A DNA stretch of 64,000 nucleotides from Whalleya microplaca (Eukaryota; Ascomycota; Sordariomycetes; Xylariales; Xylariaceae): positions 1 to 64,000 of the forward strand of contig MU385736.1 of assembly GCA_022497155.1 (NCBI GenBank), in the 5' to 3' direction. The translations under genes and the position numbers were made by a program. Within the stretch, counting starts at the first letter, position 1. Each line of letters opens with the position of its first letter. Below, one piece after another: positions 11,035-22,452 of the stretch. Below the pieces are notes generated by a model. It worked only from the letters and a program-made list of their open reading frames with translations, was not told where the DNA came from and searched no databases.

Positions 11035-11202
11035 CTAAGGGCTAGCTGTAGCATTCGTCGCCGTCGTCGTCGCGCCAACATTAGGGGTATGGCTGATGTG
11101 AGAAGACCACATCGCATGCGCCCTGAGGTGCATGTGTCGAGGCGCAGCTTGAATTTCGGTCGCCAAGATTAGGGTTCCTAGGACGAGGCTGAGAAGTTGC
11201 AT
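11035..11202 (-). CDS. Candidate small secreted protein, 55 aa
   Basis: A single open frame on the minus strand from ATG at 11202 to TAG at 11035. The first 19 residues (MQLLSLVLGTLILATEIQA) look like a signal peptide, with a 14-residue hydrophobic core and an I-Q-A/A cleavage site. The mature part is about 36 residues, His-rich near its start (APRHMHLRAHAMWSSHISH) and Thr/Ala-rich at the end, with no cysteine. I do not recognise a family. A GTAAGT donor 40-50 bp past the stop suggests a 3'-UTR intron or a longer alternative C-terminus. Short length and lack of homology keep confidence low. Confidence 0.35.
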   Translation of the reverse strand: MQLLSLVLGTLILATEIQAAPRHMHLRAHAMWSSHISHTPNVGATTTATNATASP

Positions 11203-14200
11203 GATGATGGGACTAGTCGCGGCGATCTGCAGGAAGGGGGTAGATGCGTGCGCCGGGTGCTTGTAACAGGGAGACGTAGAATTAGGGCGTATTCATTGAC
11301 CAAAATCCGGATCTATAAAAGTGCATGACAACTTCTATAAATACATATTCTCCTATCTTGTATCTCAGGTTCTCGCGGTGACGTGGTTTGTCTACCCCAA
11401 CCACCCTCCCCTATTGCCAGGTTCGTCGCATTCCACCATAAGGCTGAGCTAAGACGCCAACACTTGCGGCAACCTACACTTTAGGAGATTTAATCTGAAT
11501 CAGGAGTGCTATTAATTGACCCGATGACGGCTTTTTGGCGTTGCCTCTATTTTAGTTCCGCCGCGGAAAATTTGTGTCGCATATGCCACCCACCCTCCTC
11601 TCTCCCCACACTGGCACGTAGACGATGATCCCCCTGACTTAATAACGACAGGTTTCCCTTTAATGCAGTTTCCAAGACCTTTATTACGTTTTGTGCAGAC
11701 GATTCTTGATATCACAAGGTTGGGATCCAAGAAGGGATGGAGGGGTGGTTGTGGTGAAGACGAGCCTTAATGGAAGATGCCAATCATTTTTCATACTCAG
11801 ATTATCGGTCTGAGAAAGAATTAAACCTCCACAATCGTATATTCTAGTGCTGGAAAAAATAATAGAATATGAGTTTGCAAGGCACTCGATAGGCCATCAA
11901 TAGACAATGTTAAAGATAGTAGGTAGTAGTAGACATACCCGACCATCGTCGAAGTGAAAACTTGAACTATAGCACTCATATTAATATTTATGGCATTGCA
12001 ATTGACGTTAAACTCCGAATACTATAGTTACAGGTAGTTTAAGTAGGTGTATACGACAAGTGGCATTACTCTACTTTCATACTACTTTAACAATATCCAA
12101 CCACACTAATTATCAAATCCGATGTAATAGAGCCAGACAAATCATCGAAGATATATAACAGCTATCTAGGAACTTCAGGGACGAGTCACTTCACAAGGCT
12201 GAGTGTCAGACAGGTAGATAGACTCCTATCAAGAACTCTTCAAGGATGCTCGAATCGATTTCGGGGTTATGCTACCACTATAATATAAGTTTCCCATACT
12301 TTGTGACAATTGTTCCTAAATATTCTCTTGGTGCTGCGTTGCTCCATTTGCTACAGATATGATTAGAATAGGGGCTTCGCGAGTACATGCGACTGCATCT
12401 TTCTATGCTGCTCATCTCTCGTATCCGAGCATCAAAAGTTAGCCAGAACTTAGAAGATCATCACTGATAAAACTGGTATGGGATGTCAAACTGACCCTAA
12501 TCATGGCCAGTTTTCTCTAATGGTAGCTCTCAAGTTTGATAGGCAAGCGTCCAAGCTCCCCAACGGAAAGAGCTCCTAGCAGGCATTCGATGTTAACATG
12601 GGCTAAATCCGTACGTGGAAACTTTTCGCTCTGGCACAGTTCATTTATTTATTCATTAATCTTCCTCTGCGGCCTCGGCTTATATAAGGGTATCTAGATC
12701 TTATATTCGAATAGCCAGGACTTCTTGTTACCCGCTGTGCTTCCATCTGCCCTCCCTTGGCTGTACCTTGTAGATTGTTTTCCTTTAGGCATAGGTAATG
12801 TGATAATGTTGTCTATATGTACACAGTCAATTCTTGTTAAAATTTTCCTTTCTGATTCCTGTCATGTCACGCCAGATGTATTGAGTTGATAGACTAGCAA
12901 TCTTATGGTTCACAGGATGCTGCGTTTTTAATAAGATATGACGCTTCCTTAGTTTTCTTTTTTATGAATAGAGTGTCTGTACCTTATTTGATATTAGTTA
13001 TGTAAACTTTCACTCACATTTCTCTTCGTCTCGGTTAGTCAATTCTGTCATTGCTCTCAACCATTAGGAACTGTCATAGTGATCCATGAAGGTCACCAAA
13101 TAAAAGACCTGCTCCCAAGATATGAGGTCAGGAATTTAACTACAGACAACTGTATTGGTTTTGCTTCCAAGCTTGGAAGCCGGTAGGAGTTCATGATCAG
13201 CGCCTGACTCGATGTTCTGATCTCCTCATCAGGCCCTCGTAATATACTTCATCATTGAATCTCGACTCTGGTTGTAACTTCCATATGACCAGAACAGAGG
13301 GCCTTGACGCTAAATATCCCAATCAGAACTAAGGCTGTCAAGATCGTTGCAAGTAATGATGTCGAGACATCATGAAAAAGAATTTAGGTCTGTCAAAAGA
13401 CTCCCAAGTCTTAGGATTCACCATGTAACAGAGCTCAAGGCTTTTTCCGGTTGAGTCAGACATCGTATCTTGTATGCTTTATTTAGCACGTGAATACATC
13501 TTGTCTATTTTCTAGGAAACAAAAAAGTAAGATTAAGTATCCCTGTCCACGATGTGAGATTGGTGGATCGATGGGGCAGGATGCCGATCCAAACTGCCTA
13601 GCTGTTATGGCTGGATCCAACCCAAGTTTCTGGGACAGAGGCTGCATGTCTCCTCGGCAACAGAGTTTCACATTTTAAACGTCATGGCATACATGTCACT
13701 TGGTAGTGATAAAGCGTATGTACTTCGTGTGCGGTGCCAAAATGCTTTCAGCTCTCCGTATGAAGGTATTGAGATGGTGACGTAAGCTTTCATGAAAAGA
13801 AAACATAGCAGGGGGGTCTTGATAAGTCTTTGCACATAAGTATTATAACCGCAGTCATTCTATTTATACATTTTCGGCATAGTTTTGTATATATCTAGGT
13901 TCACGATCCTCGCCTTGATCTACTTTTACTTACCTACATGTACATACGTGTATGTACAAACAGGCAGACTGATGGAACTGGTCAGCTAGTGTGATGCGTT
14001 GGACCCTGACCGTATGTCGATGAGCCAACGACAGGGATGTTTAAAGCTACGATTGAGAGGCCCAGTCGTTACATTGGTCAACCTAGTCAGCCTCAGATTA
14101 GTTACAATCACTTATTAGCGATAGCGATGGTCTGGTACATACGTAGACACGAAGCCATAGTCATCCAGTCCGCCACAGATTTTGCTCACCTTTATTCATT

Positions 14201-14681
14201 TTCGATCACCACAATGAACAGCGTGCTGATTGTCTTGGCATCCGTAGCCGACTTTACAACGCAAGATGAGTACACCGTGCCCACGCATTGAGGACCCGAC
14301 GATCCTGGCATGTCCACCCAGAACCCTGGCCGACCCAAGAAACCTTGAATCTAAAATCGGGGTCACATAATATCAAATTTCTGGTATCCGTCCGATTGCT
14401 CAAACTACATATCAATCAGCCACAGGCTCAATAGCGCTGACGGCCAGTGAATTTGCGTATATGGTCTGAGACCTCCGCCACGACAAGCTTTGTTTTCTTG
14501 GTGGCCACGTTCGACGGCAAAACATCGAACTATTTGCACGAACATTGTCTCCCCAAGATAATTCAAAAACGGCATTAGATACAGATCCTCGCAGTCTCGA
14601 TATCGAGCCTGTGGACTCTGGAGGATTCCGACCTCTCTGGCCCACGATGGCTAGCTATCTTCGATTTGCTGCGCGGCGACC
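11203..14681. other. 3.5-kb gene desert
   Basis: No convincing coding sequence on either strand. Short open frames (for example 13483-13678 on both strands, 14037-14291) show no motif or codon bias. Composition is slightly AT-rich but not RIP-like. It may contain old, unrecognisable repeats. Confidence 0.5.
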
Positions 14682-16066
14682 ATGAAAAGTAAACAGCCGG
14701 AGATATACGCGTGCGTCATCGTCACCTTGACCGTCGCTACACTGAGCTTTGTGCTGCGTCTCTTTTCTCGCAAAATCAGAGGCATTCCATTGTGGCTTGA
14801 TGATTACTTTGCTGTACTCGCCTTCGTAAGTAGCACCAGTTAGGTAGTGCCAGTTCGACAACTTTGTTGCTAACATGCAACACAGCTCGCTGCCTTAGCA
14901 TATAATGCCTCTAAGCTATATTGTTAGTTTCTTTTGACAAGCTACTTTTGATCCAATCAATACACTTCATTGCGCGATCACTAACCATGACTTTAGATGT
15001 CCACATTGGACTTGGGCTTCATATTCAGGATGCGCTGCAGTCCGTCGAAAAGACTCGGTTTGATGCTAGGGTGGAAACAATGATTGGGAATTATACCTAC
15101 TTCATCACAATTTCTATGTGCCAGCTCTCCTTACTGTTCTTATACTGGAGAATGTTCAGTATCACAAATATCAGAGTCCCTATCATTCTGTTGATGGCTT
15201 GCTCCATTGCCTGGTGCATCGCCACGGTATGTCACCCGACAAGACTTTCGCAGACGATGGGGTGAGCTAATGATACACTTCTAGGTAGTTCTTGCGACTT
15301 TCCAATGCGTTCCCGTGCAGGGATATTGGGACAAGACAATTGATGCGAAGTGTGATGTCAATACTTCGGCTTTCTTTATGGGAGCTGCCCTTTCGCACTT
15401 GCTACTCGATCTCGGAATGATAGGAGCTCCCATATCGCAGATTCGCCAACTTCGACTGCCATTTTGGCAGAAAGTTGGCACTATGCTCTTGTTCATGTTC
15501 GGAGTTGTGTTAGGAACCCCAACATGGCGTGTGCATGAACTAGCTGCTGACAATCATTAGGGTCTGTGTCGCGTCTATCATGACAATTGTTGAATCTGCG
15601 AGGTTCGATTATACATCTGGGGATGTCACTTGGAATATTGTTCCTGTTGCATTATGGACAGAGGTTGAGATCAATCTGAGTGTTATATCCAGTGTGTGCT
15701 ATCCTCCCTTTTTGAGATCATATGTAGTCTGACTTTACCATCCGCCGCCTAGCTAACTTACCAATGATACGGCCCATCATTGGTGTCCTAACTCCTTATT
15801 TTCAGTACAGCCCTTTTCAACCAATCACCGCTCAAACCCATGCCTTACCTTCAACATTGTCATACCGGCTGGGTCGAATTATTACCCCCAGACAAGGACC
15901 TGGGGTAGGACTTCGGCGCCAGCTAGCTGCGGCTGCAAGCGAGAGATCTCGGAGCACTTTCAAAGAAGACTCAACGGGTTTGATGTCTGCTGAATCGTCT
16001 TCAACTGCCCCTAAAGTTGGGGACATAGAGCAAGGTGATATGGGACCGAATAAGCATGGTAATTGA
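14682..16066 (+). CDS. PTH11-like seven-helix membrane protein (fungal rhodopsin-domain family)
   Basis: Six exons (14682-14825, 14886-14922, 14997-15226, 15285-15508, 15561-15691, 15753-16066) sum to 1080 nt, 359 residues, closing in phase. The donor GTTAGN is used twice. Seven hydrophobic segments run from IYACVIVTLTVATLSFVLRL to the segment ending NLSVIST. Between them are the family hallmarks: LDDYFAVLA after TM1, VHIGLGLHI in the TM2-TM3 loop, a QLSLLFLYWR helix, a QCVPVQGYWDK loop with the conserved Cys, and WTEVEINLSVI before TM7. No CFEM domain is present. The C-terminal tail is Ser-rich and cytoplasmic. PTH11-like proteins are putative surface receptors of filamentous fungi; the ligand here is unknown. 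Confidence 0.85.
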
Positions 16067-16139
16067 TTATGAAATCACGATAACATGAGCAAACCAACTC
16101 TTCGACGTTTTAATAACAAATATCTGCCCATAAACGTTG

Positions 16140-16388
16140 TTAGAGTGTACATAACCTCAGTGGCTTTCGACCCCAGCACACGGCAAGTAGCAGTTCAAAC
16201 AACCAGAATGCCGGGAAAAGCGCTTTAAGCACCTGATCCTTTCGCATCGGCCCACACACGACATCAACCAAGCCTGCTAGTTTGAACCGATCTCGAAAAG
16301 AAAATTTAAGTCCGTCAAGTGTGATAATCAAGCCGCAAAACCCCAAATAAAAGTTATCAAGAAACCCGACAGCCATTTTTTGTACCAT
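16140..16388 (-). CDS. Hypothetical small membrane-like protein, 82 aa
   Basis: Open frame from ATG at 16388 to TAA at 16140, convergent with the PTH11-like gene (73 bp between stops). Two hydrophobic stretches (DNFYLGFCGLIITLDGL and LKALFPAFWLFELLLAVCW) flank a short basic segment, a possible two-helix hairpin. No family recognised. It could equally be a chance frame, since nothing else supports it. Confidence 0.25.
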   Translation of the reverse strand: MVQKMAVGFLDNFYLGFCGLIITLDGLKFSFRDRFKLAGLVDVVCGPMRKDQVLKALFPAFWLFELLLAVCWGRKPLRLCTL

Positions 16389-16918
16389 GAACCTTTGCAC
16401 TTTTGTAGCCTGAGGCACTCCACAAGATGGCCAACAACTTCTCCATTCTAGGAGATCTCGATACAGCGAACCTGCAAAACCGAGGCTTACTCAGTCCTAG
16501 CCACAGCACTGGACCCAGACGTATTCATGAGCGCCGTCTGACCGCTCGAGCTTGGAGGAGTATGGCGACAGTTCTATCGATGTCCATAAAAACTATCCAG
16601 ATTCCGAGTATGCATATGCTACCTCGGTACTATCCCGACTGCGTTTATCTCCTGGGGTACCGAGACGCTTATTTTGACGGTATAAGTTATTATTCTGACG
16701 ATGGTCAAGGCTTTAGTGGATATACCTGCCTCTCGGTATCGACGAAAAAAAACTTACCGCTACCGAGAAAAAAATGCGGCACATTACGCCATTATCGCTA
16801 TATTGGAGCGGCCTCAAGCTATAGATCTAGTGACTAACTGTTACCAAATATTGCATTATATATCTTCATTGGTATAGAAAAAGCCAGTACCGAGAGTGTG
16901 TTTTAAGGAGGGCGAGTA

Positions 16919-17244
16919 TGGGACAATTTAGCACTATTATACGAAGCATCTGAAGCGTATAGTAAGAGAAGAGGTATCACAGAGCCAGGCTCAGAGGTTA
17001 TTATAGGGGCTATTATAGAGGTCCATACGGATTAACAGTTACGCCGATCCGAGGCTCCATTAGGGTATTACTAGGTGCCCTAGGCCTCCTCACACACAAC
17101 TGGTTTTTCCTGCTCCTTAGAGCTTACAATAGTCAATTCAAGACCTCCTATTTAAAGCTGCGCGCTGTCCCTTTAGTTGTAAGTGTGACAAGAGGTTAAT
17201 CCTCCATATAACGTGAGGATAAATCTTGTACCAATCTTGTCCCA
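16919..17244. mobile_element. Possible solo LTR, 326 bp
   Basis: The interval begins TGGGACAA and ends TTGTCCCA, an 8-bp terminal inverted repeat with TG...CA ends. It contains a TATTTAAA box at about 17152, followed by a GC-rich run, as a retroelement promoter would. No matching target duplication is visible at the two edges (GAGTA versus TGACT), which weakens the call. The upstream 16.6-16.9 kb holds several scattered TACCGAG motifs in both orientations that may be another old repeat. Confidence 0.35.
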
Positions 17245-19037
17245 TGACTTCCAAGGTAAAGCGAGTGGATTCATGGAACAAAATATGTCGACCCCTTGCT
17301 GTCAAAATCCCATTGACTACCTACACCAAAGGCTGATGCGATAGCATGACTAAAGGACTGCTGACTCATTCGTTCCGGTCGGGATTCGAAGCTGATTACT
17401 AAGCACCTAGGTACCTCTCCAGAGACTTGGCAGATATTCCCAGTTGATCCAATCTTCTTTCGACATAAGCATTTGTCCATCCATCTGTATAAATTCGATG
17501 TACACAGTAATGTAACAAAACCTCATAACGTTATATGCATATTATGCGTAGTCGAGAATTTATTTATTGCCAGGGGCTTCTGGTACCTATGTTAAAGTCA
17601 CACCCTTTCTGTGGTCGTCAGATAGTAACCCTAGACGCTTTAGAATCAGGCGATAGCGCACACCCACTTTGTGATCAGCTGGAATGTTACAATGATGTGT
17701 GTGTGGATTATGCAGGCTGAGTTCATGTTGGTGTGTGGTTACACATACCTCGGGTATGTCATATTGGTTTTCTTATGTTGCCAAGAGCAAATTCTGCTTG
17801 GTGTTCACCAACAGCTTAGCTGGGCGCTTATCGCAGGAAAAAGCTACCGGAGCTGCATCATTAGATAGCTGTTGGTTGAATGCATGGATATTCTTTATGC
17901 AGGCTACTTCGGGTACTTCGGGTCACACAGACGCGTAAGCAAGACGCGGCTCTTGCGTGTTACTGTGCTTGCCAACAGCATACTGGCTGCATTCACCTAT
18001 GCTCTCTCGTAGCCTGCTCTATTATCTGATGTGTCACTTCATTTTCGTTATCGAAATGCATGCCGATCAAGCGTACCTTGTCCTTCTATTATCTGCCGGT
18101 GCTCTGATCTTCCGTGGATGGAGGGCTGATCGTGATCCCCGACATTGTATCCATTCCAAGTCCGCTAACACTTTCCTTTTTTCCTTTTAGTTAGCTATGA
18201 TTTTGCGCTTTATTTATTCTTCCCATCTGACAGCCTGGTCTATCTGCTATGCATCATTGTATTCAATGCCGATCAAGTGCAATTCGTCGGTCTGTTACTG
18301 ATCAAGCACATATTGTTCTCCCATCACCTGCCTGTAATCTGAACTGCTATCCACGAAGGGCTAGTTGTGCCAGCCGACGTTGTATCTGCTACAACTCTGA
18401 GATTATCTCTTTTCGGTGGCTTGGTTTCCAACTATGCCTGGGCATTGAAACTGCATATTCGTGCAGATATTGTTGGTGATACTGCATGCAGTAGAGGACA
18501 AGAGGCGCAGTTCACTAACCGCTCGCATACTCTGCGTCCGGGTCGAACAAGCTCAAACTTTCCAGGTGCGGTCACACTGACACACCTGGCATCCTGATCT
18601 TATTCGCTATTGCTATCACATCGACTACATGACCCTCATTGTTACACACAGAATAGAGGAGGAATCAATGGGATGCTTGCCAACCAATCCTCCAATTTCC
18701 GTTGATGCGGCACAGCAAGGCCAAATCCTATCACAACTAGAACAAGAAGTCCTCAGCCATTGGGGGCCTAGTAACTGGGGACATGTTTGTGGAAGAATGC
18801 CCTTCCTTACTTGTGGAAATTATCGGGCTGCAGAGCTTCCTCTATGTAGTTGGAGTGGTGGGAGTGTGTTCTTAAGAAAGAGATTTTTAAAGTAATATCA
18901 CCTACGTCGCTTACTTGTTTATCTGCTGTAGTTTTATCTAAACTACACGCTTGTCTATCTCTTAGCTTTAACATTAGAGTGATAGAATAGTGATCTATAA
19001 CCAAAATTGATTTCTCTGATAATTGATTTTAACATTA
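17245..19037. other. Gene-poor stretch with a faint internal duplication
   Basis: No gene recognised. Around 18055-18150 and 18265-18390 two segments share ATGCCGATCAAG and several later words in the same order (including CGACGTTGTATC versus CGACATTGTATC), suggesting an old, diverged tandem duplication. Short open frames (17535-17938, 18249-18597) have no motif I can identify. Confidence 0.4.
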
Positions 19038-19536
19038 CTAGCGTTGGCTAATTCGCCTCCTCACGCCCAAAGGGCGTTGCGCTTTAATTAGTAAAGATCC
19101 CTAGTAATTGGGAAAATAACTGGGGTTTTTAAGCTACTGAGATTTAAGTGTAAATTGCACATATATTGAGGTAGCTTCCAAACTGCAAATAGTCCCAGTA
19201 TGACAATAATTTGAGATTCAACTATTACAAAAAAGATACTCCAGAAAGTAATACCTTCTGTATTTATAGGGGACTTAATGGATAGAACTACTATATTTAT
19301 AGTAGTCTCAGCAGGTATAAATCCCTTATAGCTGTCGATTCACGTTTTGCTTAAAAGATCAGCAAGCCGAAACGTATTGAAGTTACAGGAAATATTCAAC
19401 TACCTAAAGCTACATGAAGTTATTAACAGATTATTAACAAAATCATGTATCTACTAGTGTGACCAATTACTAGGGACTTTTCCTAATTAAAGCACAACGC
19501 CCTTTGGGCGTGAGGAGGCGAATTAGCCAACGCTAG
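19038..19536. mobile_element. TIR element (MITE-like), about 74-bp inverted ends, TA target site
   Basis: Both ends start CTAGCGTTGGCTAATTCGCC and stay nearly identical for about 74 bp (19038-19111 and the reverse complement at 19463-19536), with only a few differences. TA dinucleotides flank both ends (19036-19037 and 19537-19538), the target preference of Tc1/mariner/pogo elements. At 499 bp with no transposase frame it must be non-autonomous. Confidence 0.85.
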
Positions 19537-19790
19537 TAACCTTGAAGCATGACGGAACACACATGTTAACCATAATCTATGACCAATCGCGGAAATGGAC
19601 GTCGTAGGATGAACCGTAACTGTAAGATGAATTTGATATTGCCTAGGGAAAGTAGCTATAGAAACTGACTCCCTGTTCCTCACTTTCCATTATAACAAAA
19701 CTAGTATTATTAAGGATTCAAGTAATCAATGCTCGCTGCCCAGGATAATGAAACTCCACATGTATTCTTACAAGTGTTCAGGCTCATTCT

Positions 19791-21302
19791 TCAATGTTCT
19801 TGTAATTCATCAGTCGCAACGGCCCAGGGGTGCTGGCGATTGAACTGGTCTTCTGCGGTAACACGGTCTATATCATCGTGCGATCTACTTGTGACGTGAG
19901 TCGTTCGAAGAATAGACGAGTTATCTAACCCAGAACGTGACTTATGAGCAGTCAAAGAACACGGCTTAGTCAATGTCACCGGACCAAGCTTTTGAAGGGG
20001 AAGTGAACTTTGTCCGTCCAGCTTTTGATATGAGTTTTGACTGTTGTTTGATAGTGAAGGATCTGTATTGAAGTCCTTTGGGGTGGACTCTGAAAAACGC
20101 GGCCAAGACTTGAACGAATTCCAAATCTTAAATGAGTTCAAGCTTGCAACAGCCTTTGGAACGGAGGGCACGCAGAAAACAATGATCCCACAAGTCATCT
20201 CAGCACTGACCCATAGTCCGAGAGCAGTCACCCGGTATATTATGTCGTCAGACCGAAGGAGCCAAACAGTCCAGATGACCCGGCAACAAGCTGATGCAAT
20301 CGCACTTAAAAGTATGAGTTAGTTTTGAAACAGAGACGGGATGTAATTTGGAAGTGAAGAACCTACAATAGACCAACTGCAAATATTGCAGCCACGCCGA
20401 GCTTTTTTTTCAAAGATAACTGCAATTGCCATATTACCTTGTGTGGGAGAAGGAAGATCATCAAATCGACAACAAAGTTGATCACGCCTGCAGGAAGATC
20501 GAGCTTGAAAACATCGTAGTAGCAGGTTCCCTGAATGAAAGGGTTCCAGTACCTTTCGAAAGGTCGGCATGCTAGATTGAAGGTAAACGCTGTCGAGCCA
20601 TAAAAGAGAAAGTTGACGAGTAGAACAGCACACGAGCCCCAGTAGAAGAACCCGCGTGTGCCACGCGGATTGAATATACGAAGCCATTCGAGTACGATTG
20701 CGGTTTTAATGAACATGATCGAGAGGCCATAAAGGGTCGGGGTGATTATGAAACTCTGTCTCAGTTAGCCTGGGCCCAGAACATTTTCATGCATTCTTAC
20801 ACGTATCATATAAAATAGATCTTTATATCGGACATCCCACTGGTGTATGAGGTACCCAACTTGATTGATCGAATCAAGTACAAGACCATAATATCCTATG
20901 CTCAAGCCCTAGTCTCTAGGTGAGTTCATAGACCGACACAACTGGGTAGACCATATATATGACGTACGTATGCGAGTATTAGAAAGACTGTCGTAGTCGA
21001 AAGCTGTTAGTAGATGCACTGAGAGCTTTGCCGAGAGCGTATTGTTTTCGAGACAAATAGGGACGAGACTCACCATCGTTGAGAAACAACTTCTTGAAGA
21101 CAAACCATGACACGTATAAACGGACAGTGAAGAAGACGGACGTCACCACAATGCATGAAATCTCGATTCCGACAGAGAAACGGTTGCCGTTTGATGGGTT
21201 ATCAAAGTCGGGTATGACACCAGGTGGAGGCGGAAGGGCAGGACCCTCAAGAAACGCCGCTTGCTGAGCCGGTGAAAGGTAACTCAGATCAGGGAGAGAC
21301 AT
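19791..21302 (-). CDS. PTH11-like seven-helix membrane protein (fungal rhodopsin-domain family)
   Basis: Five exons (21074-21302, 20968-20987, 20801-20908, 20367-20755, 19791-20304) total 1260 nt, 419 residues, in exact phase. Exon 2 is a 20-nt microexon that completes the family motif LFLND/VFLILAY at the start of TM2. Other hallmarks are GYYGLVLDSINQVG, a TM3 loop, MFIKTAIVLEWLRIFNPRG, the conserved Cys region LACRPFERYWNP, INFVVDLMIFLLPHKVIW, and SAEMTCGIIVFCVPSVPK ending TM7. A proline-rich extracellular N-terminus of about 45 residues has no CFEM cysteines. The 140-residue Ser/Asn-rich tail would be cytosolic. It lies 1.15 kb from the GMC gene of the cluster and points away from the PKS. 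Confidence 0.87.
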
Positions 21303-22452
21303 CTCGAAAATGCGCCTAAATGATTGTGTTGTGTGATCAACTTAGTCTGGAAACTGAGCAGATCGAGCAAACCAAAGATTGAAGTATGTCCTTTGAGAAC
21401 TGGTGGGAAAAACCGTGATGTGACTCCAAAAGCCGACGTGCCGCCCGTCAGCTATTTCACGCTCTTGCTACATGTAGGATTGGCGTGTGATTATTGATGT
21501 ACCTCACATTCTTTCATACACTTTTAGAGGGTGATCTCAGCCGATTCTCTCGCCCCCACGGCCAGCATGCAAGAACCACACAGCCCATCTCAATACCCCA
21601 ATGTTGGTTTCAGCGTTGTATGTACCAGAAGTGTTGGTTCTTTGATATTTACTACAATCTATTCGCACCTCCACCTAGACAGATAGACCGTTTGATTGGG
21701 TGGATTATCAGCAGATCTACCTACGATTATCATTTTAGGCATCAGGGTACCAATGGCGTTACCGACTTAGCCGTTTTCCCACAAGATATGGCCAATCAGA
21801 TAATACTAGCTATTAATAGTACTCAATCTTTCTATACTGATGCACGATAGGTATTGCCATGTTCGCTGGAAGCTCCCATCCAGTAATAATCAGTCTAAGG
21901 TGGCTGATAGACCTCATTGGTTGACACCATCCAAGCTTCTAGCCTCGAACCTCGGTATTAACAAGACTCTTCCACTCGTCGATACTATTATTCGCTTCAG
22001 GATCCTACGTATATTAAGCTCTTCCTTGCTCAGCATTCCCTCTTCTATGTTCCTCCTTAACTGAAAAGTGTAAAGTACTCAAATTTAAGGGGTGCAGAGA
22101 CAAGACTCTAACGTTTCAATTCAATGAGGCAAACACTGTTCATAATGGAATTCGCGTCCTACTTGAGTGATAAACTGAAAAAGGGCTTGTAAGGAGGAAA
22201 ATGTGGGAAGAATGAGCGAAACAGAGAGAGAGGGCCAGTGTAGGGGATATGTGTGTTCCCTAAATTGATACCCGCTTGACTATTGAAATTCCCGTGAGCT
22301 CGCTATATACTAGCCCTTGGAGCGTAATCTTTTGGATCGCCCTCTCCCTACCGATGAAAGAGTTCCGTAAGTCCCTGACAAAAGCCCATGCGGCGGATCA
22401 ATGAAGGTGTAGTATAGCTTCAACTGATAGATCGATCGCTGCGCCACTCTTC
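21303..22452. other. Intergenic between PTH11-like gene and GMC gene
   Basis: Holds the PTH11-like promoter and the GMC 3' side. A 118-codon open frame at 21494-21850 followed by 21840-22064 shows no motif, and I do not consider it a gene. Confidence 0.5.

Noticed and set aside
16427..16837. 136-codon plus-strand frame
   Set aside because: No domain, composition shifts along it and it runs into TACCGAG-type repeats; not supported as a gene.
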